Origin: Floccularia luteovirens
Lineage: Eukaryota; Basidiomycota; Agaricomycetes; Agaricales; Squamanitaceae
DNA length: 64,000 bases
Assembly: GCA_009739215.1 (NCBI GenBank)
Contig: VSJF01000001.1
Location: 2,976,001 to 3,040,000 of the forward strand
Reading direction: 5' to 3'
A program made the translations under genes and the position numbers. This document shows, in pieces, positions 12,190 through 25,041 of the stretch. A model generated the notes under the pieces. It did not search any database, was not told where the DNA came from, and saw nothing but the letters and a program-made list of their open reading frames with translations. Numbering within the stretch: position 1 is the stretch's first letter; each line of letters starts with the position of its first letter.

Positions 12190-13835
12190 TTTCAGGGCGA
12201 ACTGTCCACAATTATTATGATAGACAAGATGCAATTTCTCCTAGACAGAACGTCCCGAGTCCCAAGCTATGATTGCCAGCTGCCAGAACAGCCTTACTTG
12301 GGCCGTTATAGTCTGTTTTTTTAACCTCGTGAGTTTGTTCAAAGTCAATCCTTGATAAAGTTATCCCCCCAGAGTTTGGAGGTAACATATTTCTTGAGAC
12401 GGATCAATGCTCGGCGTGATAGGTGAACGTTTCTTGACAGTCGAAGGCACTAATCCAGCATGTAAAGGTACCTATCACGGGCTCAGAGATCCACCCAAGG
12501 TACGGAATCAGTGTTCTATTTCTGATGTTCAAGCTAGCTGTCACTGGAAGCTTTTATCAGACACGCCAACTCATAGCATTGGGACAGACTTGAATGATGT
12601 ATGTATGGTGATTGTCGAATACTTCTTGTTTTTTTTTCGGCTCGAAGGCGTACCTGATGTGTTTTGATGTTTTCAATGAAGAAACAATGACAAACGCGCG
12701 CGGACTTTACGAGTCTGAGTGTTAAATCCCCTTTTGAAAATTTTAAAACTTAAAATCATGAGTTGCATTTCGCAATGCTTACTTTGGCACCCCTCGGGCC
12801 TCATCGATAGCTTGCACCCCCTCTTTCGATTTGTTCAGACACCCCTGTATCACCTCGGTGTAGTATTTACGTGACCAAGGCAATGAGCAAAATACATCCT
12901 ATTTTGAGTTAATATATGCAGTTTTGAGAACTAGTCTCACATGGAGAAGTTCGTCAAGTCTGCCGTCCTGTGCTGCTGTGGGCTTGAATCCTACGGTCGA
13001 GTCATCTGAAGAATCCGGAGCACTTGCTGATGTGACAGATTTGTAGCCAATCAAAATAATAGGGTGTCCCTGTACTCCAGAAGTAGACTTCATCCGGCCG
13101 ATTAGGTGTAAAGTCATTGTGCACGGGGTGGGCCAATCAAGGTGTGTACACAATTTTGGGACATTCCAGTCTTTCTGAGAAGAATCTGATATATGATAAT
13201 GAACGCGGTATGTATTACGTATAATATTTCTGCCAATTGAATGGTTGGCCGATTTTAGTGCCGTTAAAAATTGGATCGCAACATGTTTTATGGTGATGAT
13301 AATGATCAAAGCCACTGGCTACTGCATGAAAACAGAGATGGTAATTAGGGTGTTACCGCCTCTCTTACTCCTCGTTTGATGGTTAAATTTGGACTTGCGG
13401 TATAATCGGAATAAAGTTCCCACATTACACAAAGAACATGGTCCTTTCAGCTTAATGACCAAATTCGAATTACGCACTGTTAAACAGGTCACTAAGAAAG
13501 TTTATTGCAGGCTTCTAATTAGCATGGAGTCACCGAAAATGCGCGTCACCACGCTTGCTAATCTTGTTAATCATGGAGCAAGCTTGCGCAATCCCACTAA
13601 AAGCGGAAGATTTCAGTAATTTGAAAATCTGGATCCGTTTGCAAATAAACTTTGCTCTTTTTCCATTCGGCGATATATGAACATGTGAGTCATCGGGAAT
13701 TTCATGTTGAGCTCAGCAACACAACATCATCGGGCTTTAGATATATTAATAATGATGATACAGGATCTCTATAAATCCTGCAACTTCTCTCACCTGGTTA
13801 TCCTCGTTCCCTAGATCTTTTTGTACAGGTTTATC
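12190..13835. other. Long intergenic region, divergent promoters of GH128 and the ABC transporter
   Basis: About 1.65 kb, the longest gene-free stretch outside the transposon region. The gene on each side is transcribed away from it, so it holds both promoters. One minus-strand frame of 138 codons (12899-13315) resembles no family I know. I see no tRNA, repeat or mobile-element ends. Confidence 0.5.
13770..13776 (+). promoter_or_regulatory. Candidate TATA box of the ABC transporter gene
   Basis: TATAAAT lies 66 bases before the ATG at 13836, with a CT-rich stretch after it (CTTCTCTCACC). This is the usual layout of a fungal TATA promoter and fits an inducible drug-efflux gene. Confidence 0.5.
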
Positions 13836-16800
13836 ATGACTGGCACCCCCGGTGATCCTGGTGCACACGAAGATAAACGACATGATGACAGAATGAGGTC
13901 TAACCATTCTTCAACCATGAATACTGTAGACGTCAATCAAGCAGAACTAGAGTTTAATGCTCTCTCTCGTTCATTGACTGCACAATCCGACGCTGCACGA
14001 CCCACATCAAATTCAAGCAATGTCACCAAAAAGGCTCAAGACGTAGAGAAATGGGCCCCTGACGACACAGAACGTTTTGATCTGCGCGAATATCTTACCT
14101 CATCGAATGATGCAAATCAGCGTGCAGGTATCAAACATAAGGTATATTCCTTGAATGATTTGACGGCATTCTTTTAACACAATGCTCTAGCATGTTGGCG
14201 TTGTCTGGGAGGACTTGCAGGTAGACGTCGCTGGTGGAATGAACAGCAAGGTGCGTCTGTACCCCGTTATGTTATCGATGGTTTAAATTAAATTTTATAT
14301 CTAGATTTATATGCCCACCCTAGGAGGTTTGTCCGACCTTACATATTTGCCCTGCATTGGAACTCACCTGTGGAAAACTCTTGCAGTGATTATCATATTC
14401 TTTTTCTTAAAACCGGTTTTCTGGCTTTGGGGTTATATTGCGAAATTACTACCCTCAAAAAATGCAACGCCGACCCGCACAATTCTTCACAAGTACGTGC
14501 CTTTGCATTGATTTTACGGGGAAAAAAAGTGACATGAGTCCCCATTAGATCATCCGGTGTTCTCAAACCGCATGAAATGTGCCTTGTTCTCGGCTGTCCT
14601 GGGTCTGGTTGCACTACCTTTCTAAAAACGATAGCAAATCAACGCGAGGGGTTTGCTAATGTTTCCGGAGACGTTCTTTACGCTGGAATAGATGCACAGG
14701 AAATGGCTAAACACTATAAAGGCGAAGTTGTCTACAATCCAGAGGGTTCGTTCCTCTTTCAAAGGATATATGCGCGCCAGTCATCTGACATATTATATCG
14801 TTTCTAGATGACATTCACATTGCGACGTTGACAGTGGCGCAGACTTTGTCATTTGCATTGTCAACGTGAGCTCTTCCTATAGATTTGTATCTTATCAATT
14901 AATTGACTGACTGACGACCCTGAAGAAAAACGCCAGGGCCTAACGGACGCCTCCCTGGAATATCTCGTAAAGATTTCGATGCCCAAGTTCAAGATACTTT
15001 GCTTCGCATGCTTAACATTTCGCATACAAAGCAAACACTTGTTGGTGATGAGTTTGTCCGTGGTATCTCGGGTGGTGAGCGTAAGCGCGTTAGTATCGCA
15101 GAAATGATGGCTACCCGTGCTCGCGTTCAATGCTGGGATAATTCGACAAGAGGATTAGATGCTTCCACCGCTCTAGACTTTGTAAAAAGTTTGCGAGTCA
15201 TGACCGATGTTCTCGGCCAAACTACCTTTGTAACACTGTAAGCATCTTTTGAGGTTTCTATTCTTTTATTTTCAACCAATTGAACGCCGCAAATAGGTAT
15301 CAGGCCGGCGAGGGTATTTATGATCTATTCGACAAAGTTTTGGTCCTTGACCAAGGACGTCAAGTCTTCTATGGACCACCCTCTGAGGCACGGGAATACT
15401 TTGAAAAATTGGGTTACAACGCTCTCCCCCGCCAAAGTACTGCTGACTACCTTACCGGTTGTACTGATCCAAACGAACGGCAATTCGCTCCTGGTCGCTC
15501 TTCCTACAATACACCATCTACTCCTGATGCCCTAGAAGAGTCATTCCTGAAGTCTATTTATTCTAAAGAAAACAAAGACGCCATAGATAAATACAAACTA
15601 CGAATGGAAACTGAGAAAACCGATCAGGAGGCTTTCCGAGCCGCCGTGCTTGACGATAAGAAAAAAGGAGTATCGAAAGATAGTCCCTACACTTTGGGCT
15701 TCACTGGCCAAGTCCGCGCTCTCACTACTAGACAGTTCCAAACTAGGATTCAGGACAAGTTCCAATTGATAACAAGCTTCTCACTCGCAATTGTGAGTAT
15801 CTGAACGTCTGGGTATTACACGACTTAACGCTGACGATGGGTAGGTTTTGGCCTTAGTCATTGGTTCCGCATACTTCAATCTGCCGAAGACCTCCGCCGG
15901 TGCTTTCACCCGAGGAAGGTGAGTAGTTCAACAACCTTCAATTTATCCTATATATTTACCCTCTGTAGTGTTATCTTCACAGCTCTTTTGACGATCTGTT
16001 TGGACGCATTTGGTGAGGTATGCAAAACTTGCTGTGTAATAGTAATAATTGGTGCTCACCTACTTGCCCAGATGCCAATGCAAATGCTTGGACGTCCAAT
16101 CCTTCGTAAACAGGTACGTTATTCATGGGATTGCGATCTTAATTAGGAGATATTTATTTTATATGCAGACAAGTTACAGCATGTATCGTCCATCAGCAAT
16201 CGCTCTCGCCAACAATTTTGCGGATTTGCCCTTTTCCGCAACCAGAGTTCTTCTCTTCAACATCATCGTTTATTTCATGTCAGGTCTACATAGATCCGCC
16301 GGAGCTTTCTGGACCTACCATTTGTTCAATTACATCGCTTATTTAACTATGCAAGGCTTCTTCCGAACATTTGGTCTCATCTGCTTTAGCTTTGACTCCG
16401 CTTTCCGCCTTGCTGTGTGCTTTGTTCCAAACTTGTGAGTTAATCCTTTTTGTCGCATGAACTGAATTGAACTAATTTCGTTTCCTAGCATTCAATACTC
16501 AGGTTATATGATTCCCGTGGTTAGCATGAAGAGATGGTTGTTCTGGATTGTTAGTCACAACAATCAATTTTGCCGACGCGAATGTCACTGACTGTTCTTT
16601 GTCACAGTATTACGTCAATCCCGTCTCGTATGCATGGCAAGCCTGTATGGAGAACGAATTCATGCGTGTTGCGGTAAGCCAATGTCCTCCTGTATCATGA
16701 CCATTGCCTAAAGTTGGTATACAGTTCACTTGTAACGGTAATGCAGTGATTCCCAGAAATGGCTTCGGCCTGACACAGTATCCGTACGTAAAGTCTTTCA

Positions 16801-19800
16801 TCATCATCGAGTACCTTCGTTCTCATAAACATCTTCTAGGGATGACCTTGGCCCGAATCAAGCTTGCACACTTTTCGGAGCTCAGGGTGGCAACAACGTA
16901 ATAGATGGTAGTTCCTACATATCCGTCGGCTACGGATTGGATGTGAACGATCTGTGGAGGCGCAACTTCCTTGTGTTAATTGGCTTTTTCTTGCTCTTCC
17001 AGATTACCCAGATTCTAGCATTGGAATTCTACCCAGTGCGTATATTTATTCACAAATAGGTCTATTCGAGATAACTTATTGCTATCATAACAGCAATATG
17101 GGTATAATATGTCGGCTAACATATTCGCTAAAGAGACTGCAGAGATCAAAAAGCGTAATGAGATCCTCCGAGAAAAGAAATTGCTCAAAGACGAAGAACG
17201 GTCAAAAAATCATCTGAACGATAAAATTTCAAAAGAAGATGCACGAGAATCACGGTATGATTCATCTCACTTTCCTTATCACCAATATTTACTGAATGTT
17301 ATATAGGATCGTCATACCACCCAACCGCAAAGCATTTACTTGGGAGAGGCTTAACTATACCGTTCCGAGTCCTAACGGGCCTCTTCGTCTGCTTCACGAT
17401 GTTTATGGATACGTCAAACCTGGAACTTTGACAGCACTTATGGGAGCCAGTGGAGCTGGTATGTTAAATGACGTTTTGAGCCTTCTTCTTGCTGATATAA
17501 GTATAGGAAAAACCACTTGTCTGGACGTTCTTGCCCAGAGGAAGAACATAGGTGTTATTTCTGGTGATGTTCTCATTGCTGGCCGCCCCCTCACTTCAGA
17601 CTTCGCACGGAGTACAGCTTATGGTAAGCTAGCATTATTAATATGGATCCGCTTAATTATGCTTATCATTTACTTAGCGGAGCAAATGGATGTTCACGAA
17701 GGTTTGTTCCTGTCTCTCGCGAAAATCATTAAACGGTGCGCTGATACATTCCATCAATAGGAACTGCAACGGTTAGGGAAGCCATGCGTTTCTCGGCTTA
17801 CCTTAGGCAAGCAGCTAGTATCTCACAAGAAGAAAAGGATCAATATGTGGAAGACATGATCGAACTACTTGAACTCCAAGATCTATCCGAGGCGTTAGTT
17901 TTCAGCCTTGGAATGGAGGCGCGGAAGCGCCTTACCATTGGGGTTGAATTAGCTAGCAAACCCGAGCTGCTGTTATTCCTGGACGAGCCAACATCTGGAT
18001 TGGACGCTCAAAGGTAAGAAACTTTTTTTTTTGTAGAACGTGGGTTTATAATTACCATTCTAGCGCTTGGAATCTTGTTCGATTCCTACGCAAGCTGGCC
18101 GATCAAGGACAAGCTATTCTCTGTACCATTCACCAACCTTCTTCACTCCTCTTCGAAAGCTTTGACCGCTTGCTGCTTCTTGAAAAAGGAGGAGAAACTG
18201 TATACTTCGGTGACATTGGCAAGGACTCGAACATCATTCGCGAATACTTTGCTCGCCACGGTGCTCTTTGTCCTCCAAATGTTAATCCTGCGGAATACAT
18301 GCTCGAGGCTATAGGTGCTGGTGTTACCCCGCGAATTGGTGATCGGGACTGGAATGATCTGTGGTTGGAGTCTCCCGAGTTCCAGACAATAAAGCGTGAA
18401 ATTGAAGCTATCAAAGCTGATGGCCTGTCTCGCTCGGATCCTAATACGAAGGTCATGAGCACTTGTAAGTTACCTGACAATTATTTCAGTAATAGTGTGC
18501 TAAATTTTTGATCAGATGCGACGTCATTCCTTTATCAATTGCGCCTTGTCGTGCAAAGGAACAACATGTCGCTGTGGCGATCTCCTGACTATGTCTTCAG
18601 TCGACTCTTTTCTACAACCTTCATTTCGCTATTTATCTCGTTGTCTTTCTTGCAACTGGGAAACAGTACCAGAGACCTTCAGTTTAGGGTGTTCGGAATG
18701 TGAGTCCGATTGAGCTACCTCAACTAATCCACATCTCACTATGAATTCTCTAGGTTCTGGGTTATCGTTATTCCTGCTTTGGTCATGTCACAAATCGAGC
18801 CCATGTTTTTACTTAACCGAAGTGAGTTAAATTTTCCTACGTTCTAATAGTCCAATGGCTGACTTTGCGATTCAGGGACATTTATCAGAGGCAAGTTGCA
18901 AGGGTGTTCTAATCTTAAATAACTTGTCTAACAAGAATCAATCTCATAGAATCATCGAGTCGCATTTACTCCCCTTATGTATTTGCAATTGGACAACTGC
19001 TTGGAGAAATGCCTTATAGTATCATGTGTGGAATATTGTACTGGGTTCTGATGGTAAGTCGAATCATCACTTTTCTTCCGGCATAGCGATTGACATTTTG
19101 CAGGTTTACCCTATGGGATTCGGTCAAGGTAGCGCAGGTCTCAACGGAACCGGTCTACAGCTCCTGGTCGTGTTGTTCATGATGTTATTGGGCGTTTCTT
19201 TGGGTCAATTGATTGCCGCAATATCACCTAGTGTCCAGGTGGGTGTCATCTTGTATTGGTGACAATCATACTTGAAGCTGAATTTTGATATAGATTGCTG
19301 TTCTCTTCAACCCTTTCATCGGTTTAGTTCTTGGAACTTTCTGTGGTGTCACAATTCCATATCCAACCATGAATGGCTTCTGGAGGGCTTGGCTGTACCA
19401 ACTCGACCCTTACACGCGTGCTCTCGCGGCAATGACATCCACCGAACTCCAGTAAGTTTTGGAATCTTTCTCAGCTACCCAATGCTTAATACTATGTATA
19501 TAGTGGTCTGATTATTCGTTGCAAAAGCGATGAATTCACCTTGTTCGACCCACCTGCCGGTCAAACATGCCAGTCATGGGGGCAACCTTTCGCTGATAAG
19601 TTCGGTGGTTATATTGAAAACCTCCTCGATACGGCCTCCTGCAGATATTGCCAATACAAAGTTGGAGACGAGTTCTTTGTGCCACTGAATATTCAGTTCT
19701 CTAATCGCTGGAGAGATGTATTCCTTCTTCTTGCATTCTTTGGTAAGTCATATTCCATTAACATTTATTCTGTACTAACCTATCTTCACTTCTCCTTCTA

Positions 19801-19916
19801 GGGTTCAATCTCATAGTAACAACAAGTGAGTATATAAATATATCTGGAGTATCTCATACAGTTATTAACGCTTCGTTACAGTTGTTTCGAGATACTTACG
19901 ATATGCAAAACGTTAA
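13836..19916 (+). CDS. PDR-type (ABCG full-size) ABC transporter
   Basis: Full-size fungal pleiotropic drug resistance layout, (NBD-TMD)x2, in many exons. The N-terminal half has the modified Walker [10 protein letters not shown] (Cys in place of the usual Lys), the signature [11 protein letters not shown], and a Walker B with WDN ([14 protein letters not shown]). A membrane domain follows at about 15700-17040. The second half has a canonical Walker A, GASGAGKTT, split by an intron at 17460-17510, then a degenerate signature ([12 protein letters not shown]) and a canonical Walker B ([15 protein letters not shown]). The second membrane domain carries a Cys-rich extracellular loop near 19540-19690. 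The stop TAA at 19914-19916 comes after a last small exon. The asymmetric pair of ATP sites is normal for this family. The role is ATP-driven export of hydrophobic compounds at the plasma membrane; the substrate is unknown. Confidence 0.95.
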
Positions 19917-20351
19917 AAATAAGAAATGGATTCATCAACTTTAACGCCTACGATGTAGCAGAATAACTAATCACGCTTAGAACTTAGATCTCACAACCAA
20001 TTAGAATTAATGTATCGACTAGGGAGCATTTTTTTTACGACTCACACGGACGTCCCGTTTATTTAGATAACGTGCATTTACTTTACTCATCCTCAATGAT
20101 TATGATAATTAATGTTTGTTGGGTTTTATTGTCTTGAAGGAGTGAATGCCTTGGTGCGATGGTGCATACCTATCGATAAGATTTGCAAAAGTTCTCTTTC
20201 ACATTCCGTTATTCAGGTATTACACGAGATAGGCTACTTATTAGAATTAGAACGGGAGATCGATGTGGCGTTACCAAGTCAGAAATTATTGCTGCGATGG
20301 CGCATGATGGAACTATCAAAATGTAAGTTATTCGTTAGTTGTTAGATATTT
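19917..20351. other. Intergenic between convergent genes
   Basis: About 435 AT-rich bases between the ABC gene (+) and prefoldin (-). A 77-codon frame at 20112-20345 has no recognisable features. Confidence 0.5.
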
Positions 20352-20877
20352 CTATTGCGAGGCACGTACGATATCACGCAGCTGTCCTTGTGCATCGTTG
20401 AATTGTTTCTCCAAGTATTTTGACTGCAGAAAATGGAGTTTAGATCCACAGAGTTCATAGATTAGGCAGAAGTGGGATCAGACCTTTTTATTCAGGTTAG
20501 TGATATCATCAGAGAGTTCCTTCTCTTGTGCCTTCAGCTCATCTTCCATAGTTTTACGAGGTGTCATCATAAACCTTCATGGTTTCTCAGTATAACATAA
20601 CACAAGATGAGGCATATGTACATTTTACCAACACCTTTATACATGTTAACTTGACCTTGGATTTGGCTGATCTCATCGATAGTCAGCTGGAGTATGCGCC
20701 GTTCGCGTTCTTTTGCAGCAGATTGCTGTACAGATATATTAAGTGCCCTCTGTGATTGAATGGCTGTTTGCTGGATTTGTATTAAGATCTGGATACGACT
20801 CTGTTAAGCCGATAGAAGTTGAAAGAATACCGAGATGCAAAAACCTTCCTAAGTGTTTCATCAGGAAGTGCAGACAT
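20352..20877 (-). CDS. PFD1: Prefoldin subunit 1
   Basis: Four short exons read leftwards from the ATG at 20877 (MSALPDETLRK). The beta-class prefoldin layout is complete. A first coiled-coil helix (QQTAIQSQRALNISVQQ, then KERERRILQLTIDEI) leads into the hairpin (YKGVGKMFMMTPRKTMEDEL), joined across an intron with a GTACAT donor. The second helix (ELSDDITNLNKK, then SKYLEKQFNDAQGQLRDIV) ends ASQ before the stop at 20352-20354. At about 120 residues it has the family's usual size. Prefoldin is a cytosolic hexamer that hands unfolded actin and tubulin to the CCT chaperonin. It shares a 229-base divergent promoter with SNU114. Confidence 0.92.
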
Positions 20878-21106
20878 AGTTGGTTTACAATTGCAGAGAT
20901 AATAATATTCGGATGTGTGGTTCGTGTCACAAACTGAAAAGATTGCCGGAGTTACAAAATAACCTCTCTCTACAATAATCTCTGTAAGAAACTTTGTGGT
21001 ATACCACACACTCCCTTGCCTTTCTTACTAAAAGGACGTTAAAGTCCAACAAAAGAGTCTGAAAACCCTTGGATTACCGAAAAAAAGAACCCTGCACGGA
21101 AAAGTC
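20878..21106. promoter_or_regulatory. Divergent promoter PFD1 / SNU114
   Basis: Only 229 bases separate the two start codons, so the genes must share or overlap their promoters. No TATA box is evident, which fits two housekeeping genes. Confidence 0.55.
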
Positions 21107-24100
21107 ATGGCCTCATTTGAAGATTATGATGAATTTGGAAACTACATCGGTGCAGACCTCGACTCGGACGACGATGACGTTGGGGTGTCGCAAAACCAGT
21201 TCGTCCCCCAACCAGCAGCCGCTCCTCTAGATGGATATGATGACGAACTCATGCAGGAAGTAGGAGAAACTGCTCTCATGGAGGTTGACGGTTCGTCTTG
21301 ATATATCTTGTAAATCGTTCTTCTTATGCAGCTGGGTTTAGAACCTGTACACAATGCTGTTATTCTACACGAAGATAAACAATATTATCCCTCAGCTGAG
21401 GATGTGTATGGCCCAGGAGTAGAGACTCTAGTGCAAGAGGAAGACGCGCAACCACTTAGTGAGCCAATAATTGCACCCATAAAAGTGCGCAAGTGGAATG
21501 TAGAGGAGAAGGACCTACCGGAGACGCGTTTTGACAAAGGGTAAGGCAGTCATTCTGAATCGATACGTGACAAATACATGTCTGACACGATGGTACAGGT
21601 TTCTGCTGAACATGACTGCATTCCCCGAGATGGTTCGCAATGTTGCTGTGGTAGGACATTTGCATCATGGAAAAACAGCTTTGATGGATATGCTGGTGCT
21701 TGAAACCCACAAACTTACATGGGATGCGGACAATCCAGTACATCTCATACTTCTTTTGCTGAGATACTAACTAATCCATAAAAGATTCGGTATACCGATA
21801 CTCATGTGCTGTCACGAGAGCGCGAAATATCGATAAAATCTTCGCCAATGTCTCTCATTCTATCAACAACAGCCGGGAAATCACATCTTATCCACCTTAT
21901 TGATACTCCTGGACACGTAAATTTTGTGGACGAGGTGGCTTCTGCAATACGTCTGGTGGACGGAATCATTCTGGTTGTGGATGTTGTAGAAGGGGTGGGT
22001 GGTGAAATTCCATTCTTTTTTCTTGTACTGACTTACATCTCTCAGCTTATGGTTGGCACTGAATCTATCATACGACATGCCTTGCAAGAAGGCGTCAAAA
22101 TTACGCTACTTGTAAACAAAATCGATCGTCTTATTCTGGAATTACGAATCAAGCCTGCAGATGCTTTCTATAAGATCAAGCACACGATAGAAGAAGTCAA
22201 TACATTCATGAGGTAAGTGTATCTCTGCTTACTTTGTGTCCAGATAATTAAACATCACCAAAGTTCCATTGATCCAGACCCTGAACTCAGATTGAGTCCA
22301 GAAAGAGGAAATGTTGCTTTTGGTAGCACGGATATGAGCTGGTGTTTCACTTTGAAATCTTTTGCCAAGATGTATGCAGATACATATGGTAAGTATTACA
22401 CCCTTACTCAGCTGTACAAACACATTCCTAATGTTGGGATACAGGCAAATTGGATGTCAATGGATTTGCAGACAGACTGTGGGGAGACATCTACTTCAAT
22501 GACAGCACGCGGAAGTTTACTCGCAAGCAAGCTGATCCCGAAGACAGCCGCACATTTGTGCATTTCATTCTCAATCCCCTCTACAAATTGTATAGCCATG
22601 TTCTAAGTCAAGAAGCAGACGACCTCAAGAAAACTTTGGGGAGCCTTGGGATACAACTGAAGCCTATCATGTACAAGATGGATGTGCGCCCATTGCTTAA
22701 AGTCGTTTTGAACCAGTTTTTCGGACCTGCCACCGGACTTGTGGATGTCATAGTAGACAATATTCCACCTCCCACTGTAGGCACGGCTAACAAGGTGATT
22801 TCTCCGCTTTTTATTGATCGAACTATGCTTACGTATGGTTTTTTAGGTTGAAGGAACATATACTGGTCCACAAACGTCGGACTTGGTAGCGTCGATGAAG
22901 GCTTGTGATCCAAATGGACCTGTTATGGTTCAAGTGGCAAAGCTTTACCAAACTACAGATGCGCAGTCGTTCAGAGCGTTTGGGCGTATTTTAAGTGGAA
23001 CGTTAAAGAAAGGAATGGAAATAAAAGTGTTGGGAGAGGGTTATTCTCCAGAAGATGAGGAAGATATGATGAAAGCTGTTGTCGAAAATTTATGGATAAG
23101 TGAATCACGGTGCGCTGTAGTGAAATCGGCTTTTTCGTTGTATCAAAATTAACCACGACTGTAGATATCTCCTTCCAGCAGAGGAAATGCCAGCGGGAAA
23201 TCTTGTCCTTATTGGTGGAGTTGACGCGTCAATTTCGAAAACTGCAACATTAGCTAGCTTGGACATTGAGGACGACCTACATATCTTCCGACCTATAAAA
23301 CATATGACACAGTCTGTCTTGAAAATCGCCATCGAGCCTATCGCACCCTCCGAGCTGCCTAAAATGCTTTCTGGTTTACGAAGTATCAACAAGTCGTATC
23401 CGTTAGTATCAACGAAAGTAGAAGAAAGTGGTGAACATGTAGTCATCGGGACTGGAGAGTTGTATTTAGACTGCGTCATGCATGATTTACGGAAACTATT
23501 CTCGGAAATCGAAATCAAGGTCTCAGACCCTGTCACAAAGTTTTGCGAAACTGTATTGGAGACAAGTGCATTGAAATGCTACGCTGACACCCCAAATAAA
23601 AAGTAAGAGGCTTTTCATATTGTGCAAGCTATTCTGACTTGATATGTTACAGGAATAAAATCACGATGATTGCTGAGCCTCTTGAACGTGGTATTGCCGA
23701 AGACATTGAGCGTGGACGTGTCAATATGCGTATGACAGCAAAAGAGCGCGGCAAATTCTTTGAAGAGAAATATCAATGGGATTTACTCGCGTCTCGATCG
23801 ATATGGGCATTTGGGCCAGACGACCACGGCCCAAATATACTGCTTGATGACACTTTACCGTCCCAGGTAAAATGCCAGGGTTTCTGTCATACAACTTCAG
23901 TAATTGATCAGTACACAGGTTGACAAGAAATTATTGACAACCGTCAAAGAGCATATCCGACAAGGGTTTCAATGGGGCGCCCGTGAGGGCCCGTTGTGTG
24001 ATGAACGTAAGCTTCATGTAACCAATGAGGTGTATTTCCCAACTAATTGAATGTTCCTAGCCATGAGAAACGTGAAGTTCCGACTTCTAGATGCAAGCCT

Positions 24101-24787
24101 TGCGCAAGAACCCATTTTCCGCGGAGGGGGACAGATTGTTCCCACAGCTCGGCGCGTGTGTTATTCGTCGTTTTTGATGGTGAGAATATAATTGTCAGGT
24201 ATGCGAACTATCTAACTCTGCATTGAATCAGGCGACACCGAGGTTAATGGAGCCCATTTACTACGTTGAGGTCCAAGCCCCGGCCGACTGTATCTCGGCT
24301 GTGTATACAGTGCTGGCTCGACGTCGTGGACATGTTACACAGGATATTCCAAAAGCGGGATCACCGCTTTACACAGTAAAAGCACTGATTCCAGTAATAG
24401 ATGCCAATGGCTTCGAAACTGACTTGAGAACCGCAACACAAGGACAGGCATTCTGTCTTCAGGTATTTGACCATTGGTCAATAGTACCAGGTGGGTGTTT
24501 TCTCACAAGATTCGCGTGAGGGAGCTGATGACATGTCAGGTGACCCCACGGACACAAGTGTCAAGCTTCGTCCTCTTGAACCCGCTTCGGGCCAGGCATT
24601 GGCGAGAGATCTTGTGTTGAAGACTCGCCGAAGGAAGGGTCTTGGTGATCAGATAGCAGTGTCCAAGTATCTAGACGATGAGTTTGTGGTAAGCTGTGCA
24701 CGCAATACAATTGTGGCGAATTGGCTGACATAGCATATTTTACAGTTGGCATTGTCAGCGTCTGGGCATGCGGATCTGTTAGGGTGA
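21107..24787 (+). CDS. SNU114: U5 snRNP GTPase Snu114 (EFTUD2)
   Basis: Starts at the ATG at 21107 with the acidic N-terminus of this family ([21 protein letters not shown]), then [15 protein letters not shown] sequence at 21370-21420. An EF-2-like GTPase follows. The P-loop is [10 protein letters not shown] (about 21656), G3 is DTPGHVNF (about 21903) and G4 is NKIDRL (about 22118). EF-2 domains II to V follow, ending with the typical tail ([20 protein letters not shown]) and [10 protein letters not shown] before the stop at 24785-24787. Snu114 belongs to the U5 snRNP and the tri-snRNP; it controls Brr2-driven U4/U6 unwinding and spliceosome disassembly. The acidic N-terminus separates it from translation factor EF-2. 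About ten exons. Confidence 0.96.
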
Positions 24788-25041
24788 ATGTACAGGGTTA
24801 TATGTAGCTGAAGTATATAATTGATAAGGTGTAATTTGTGGTTGCGTGGGAAGAAAGGTTGCAACACCTATGAAACCGAAAGAGGATGAGTGATGTGTAT
24901 GACACGTGATGTGTGGGAGAGCACAGAGATGCCACGTATGCTGGAAAGGCGAATCAAGTATTTAGTCACGCGTTTCTGGATTTCTAAATTCCAGCACATC
25001 ATCCTTTCTTTCTTTCTGTCTTTTCGGTCCTTCGTACCACA

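Noticed and set aside
12899..13315. 138-codon minus-strand frame in the long gap between GH128 and the ABC gene
   Set aside because: No family motif, signal peptide or repeat. It could be chance; transcript data would be needed to call it a gene.
14577..14640. Cys in place of the Walker A Lys in the first ATP site of the ABC transporter, as a possible inactivating mutation
   Set aside because: This is the normal degenerate N-terminal site of fungal PDR transporters; the complementary site in the second half is canonical.
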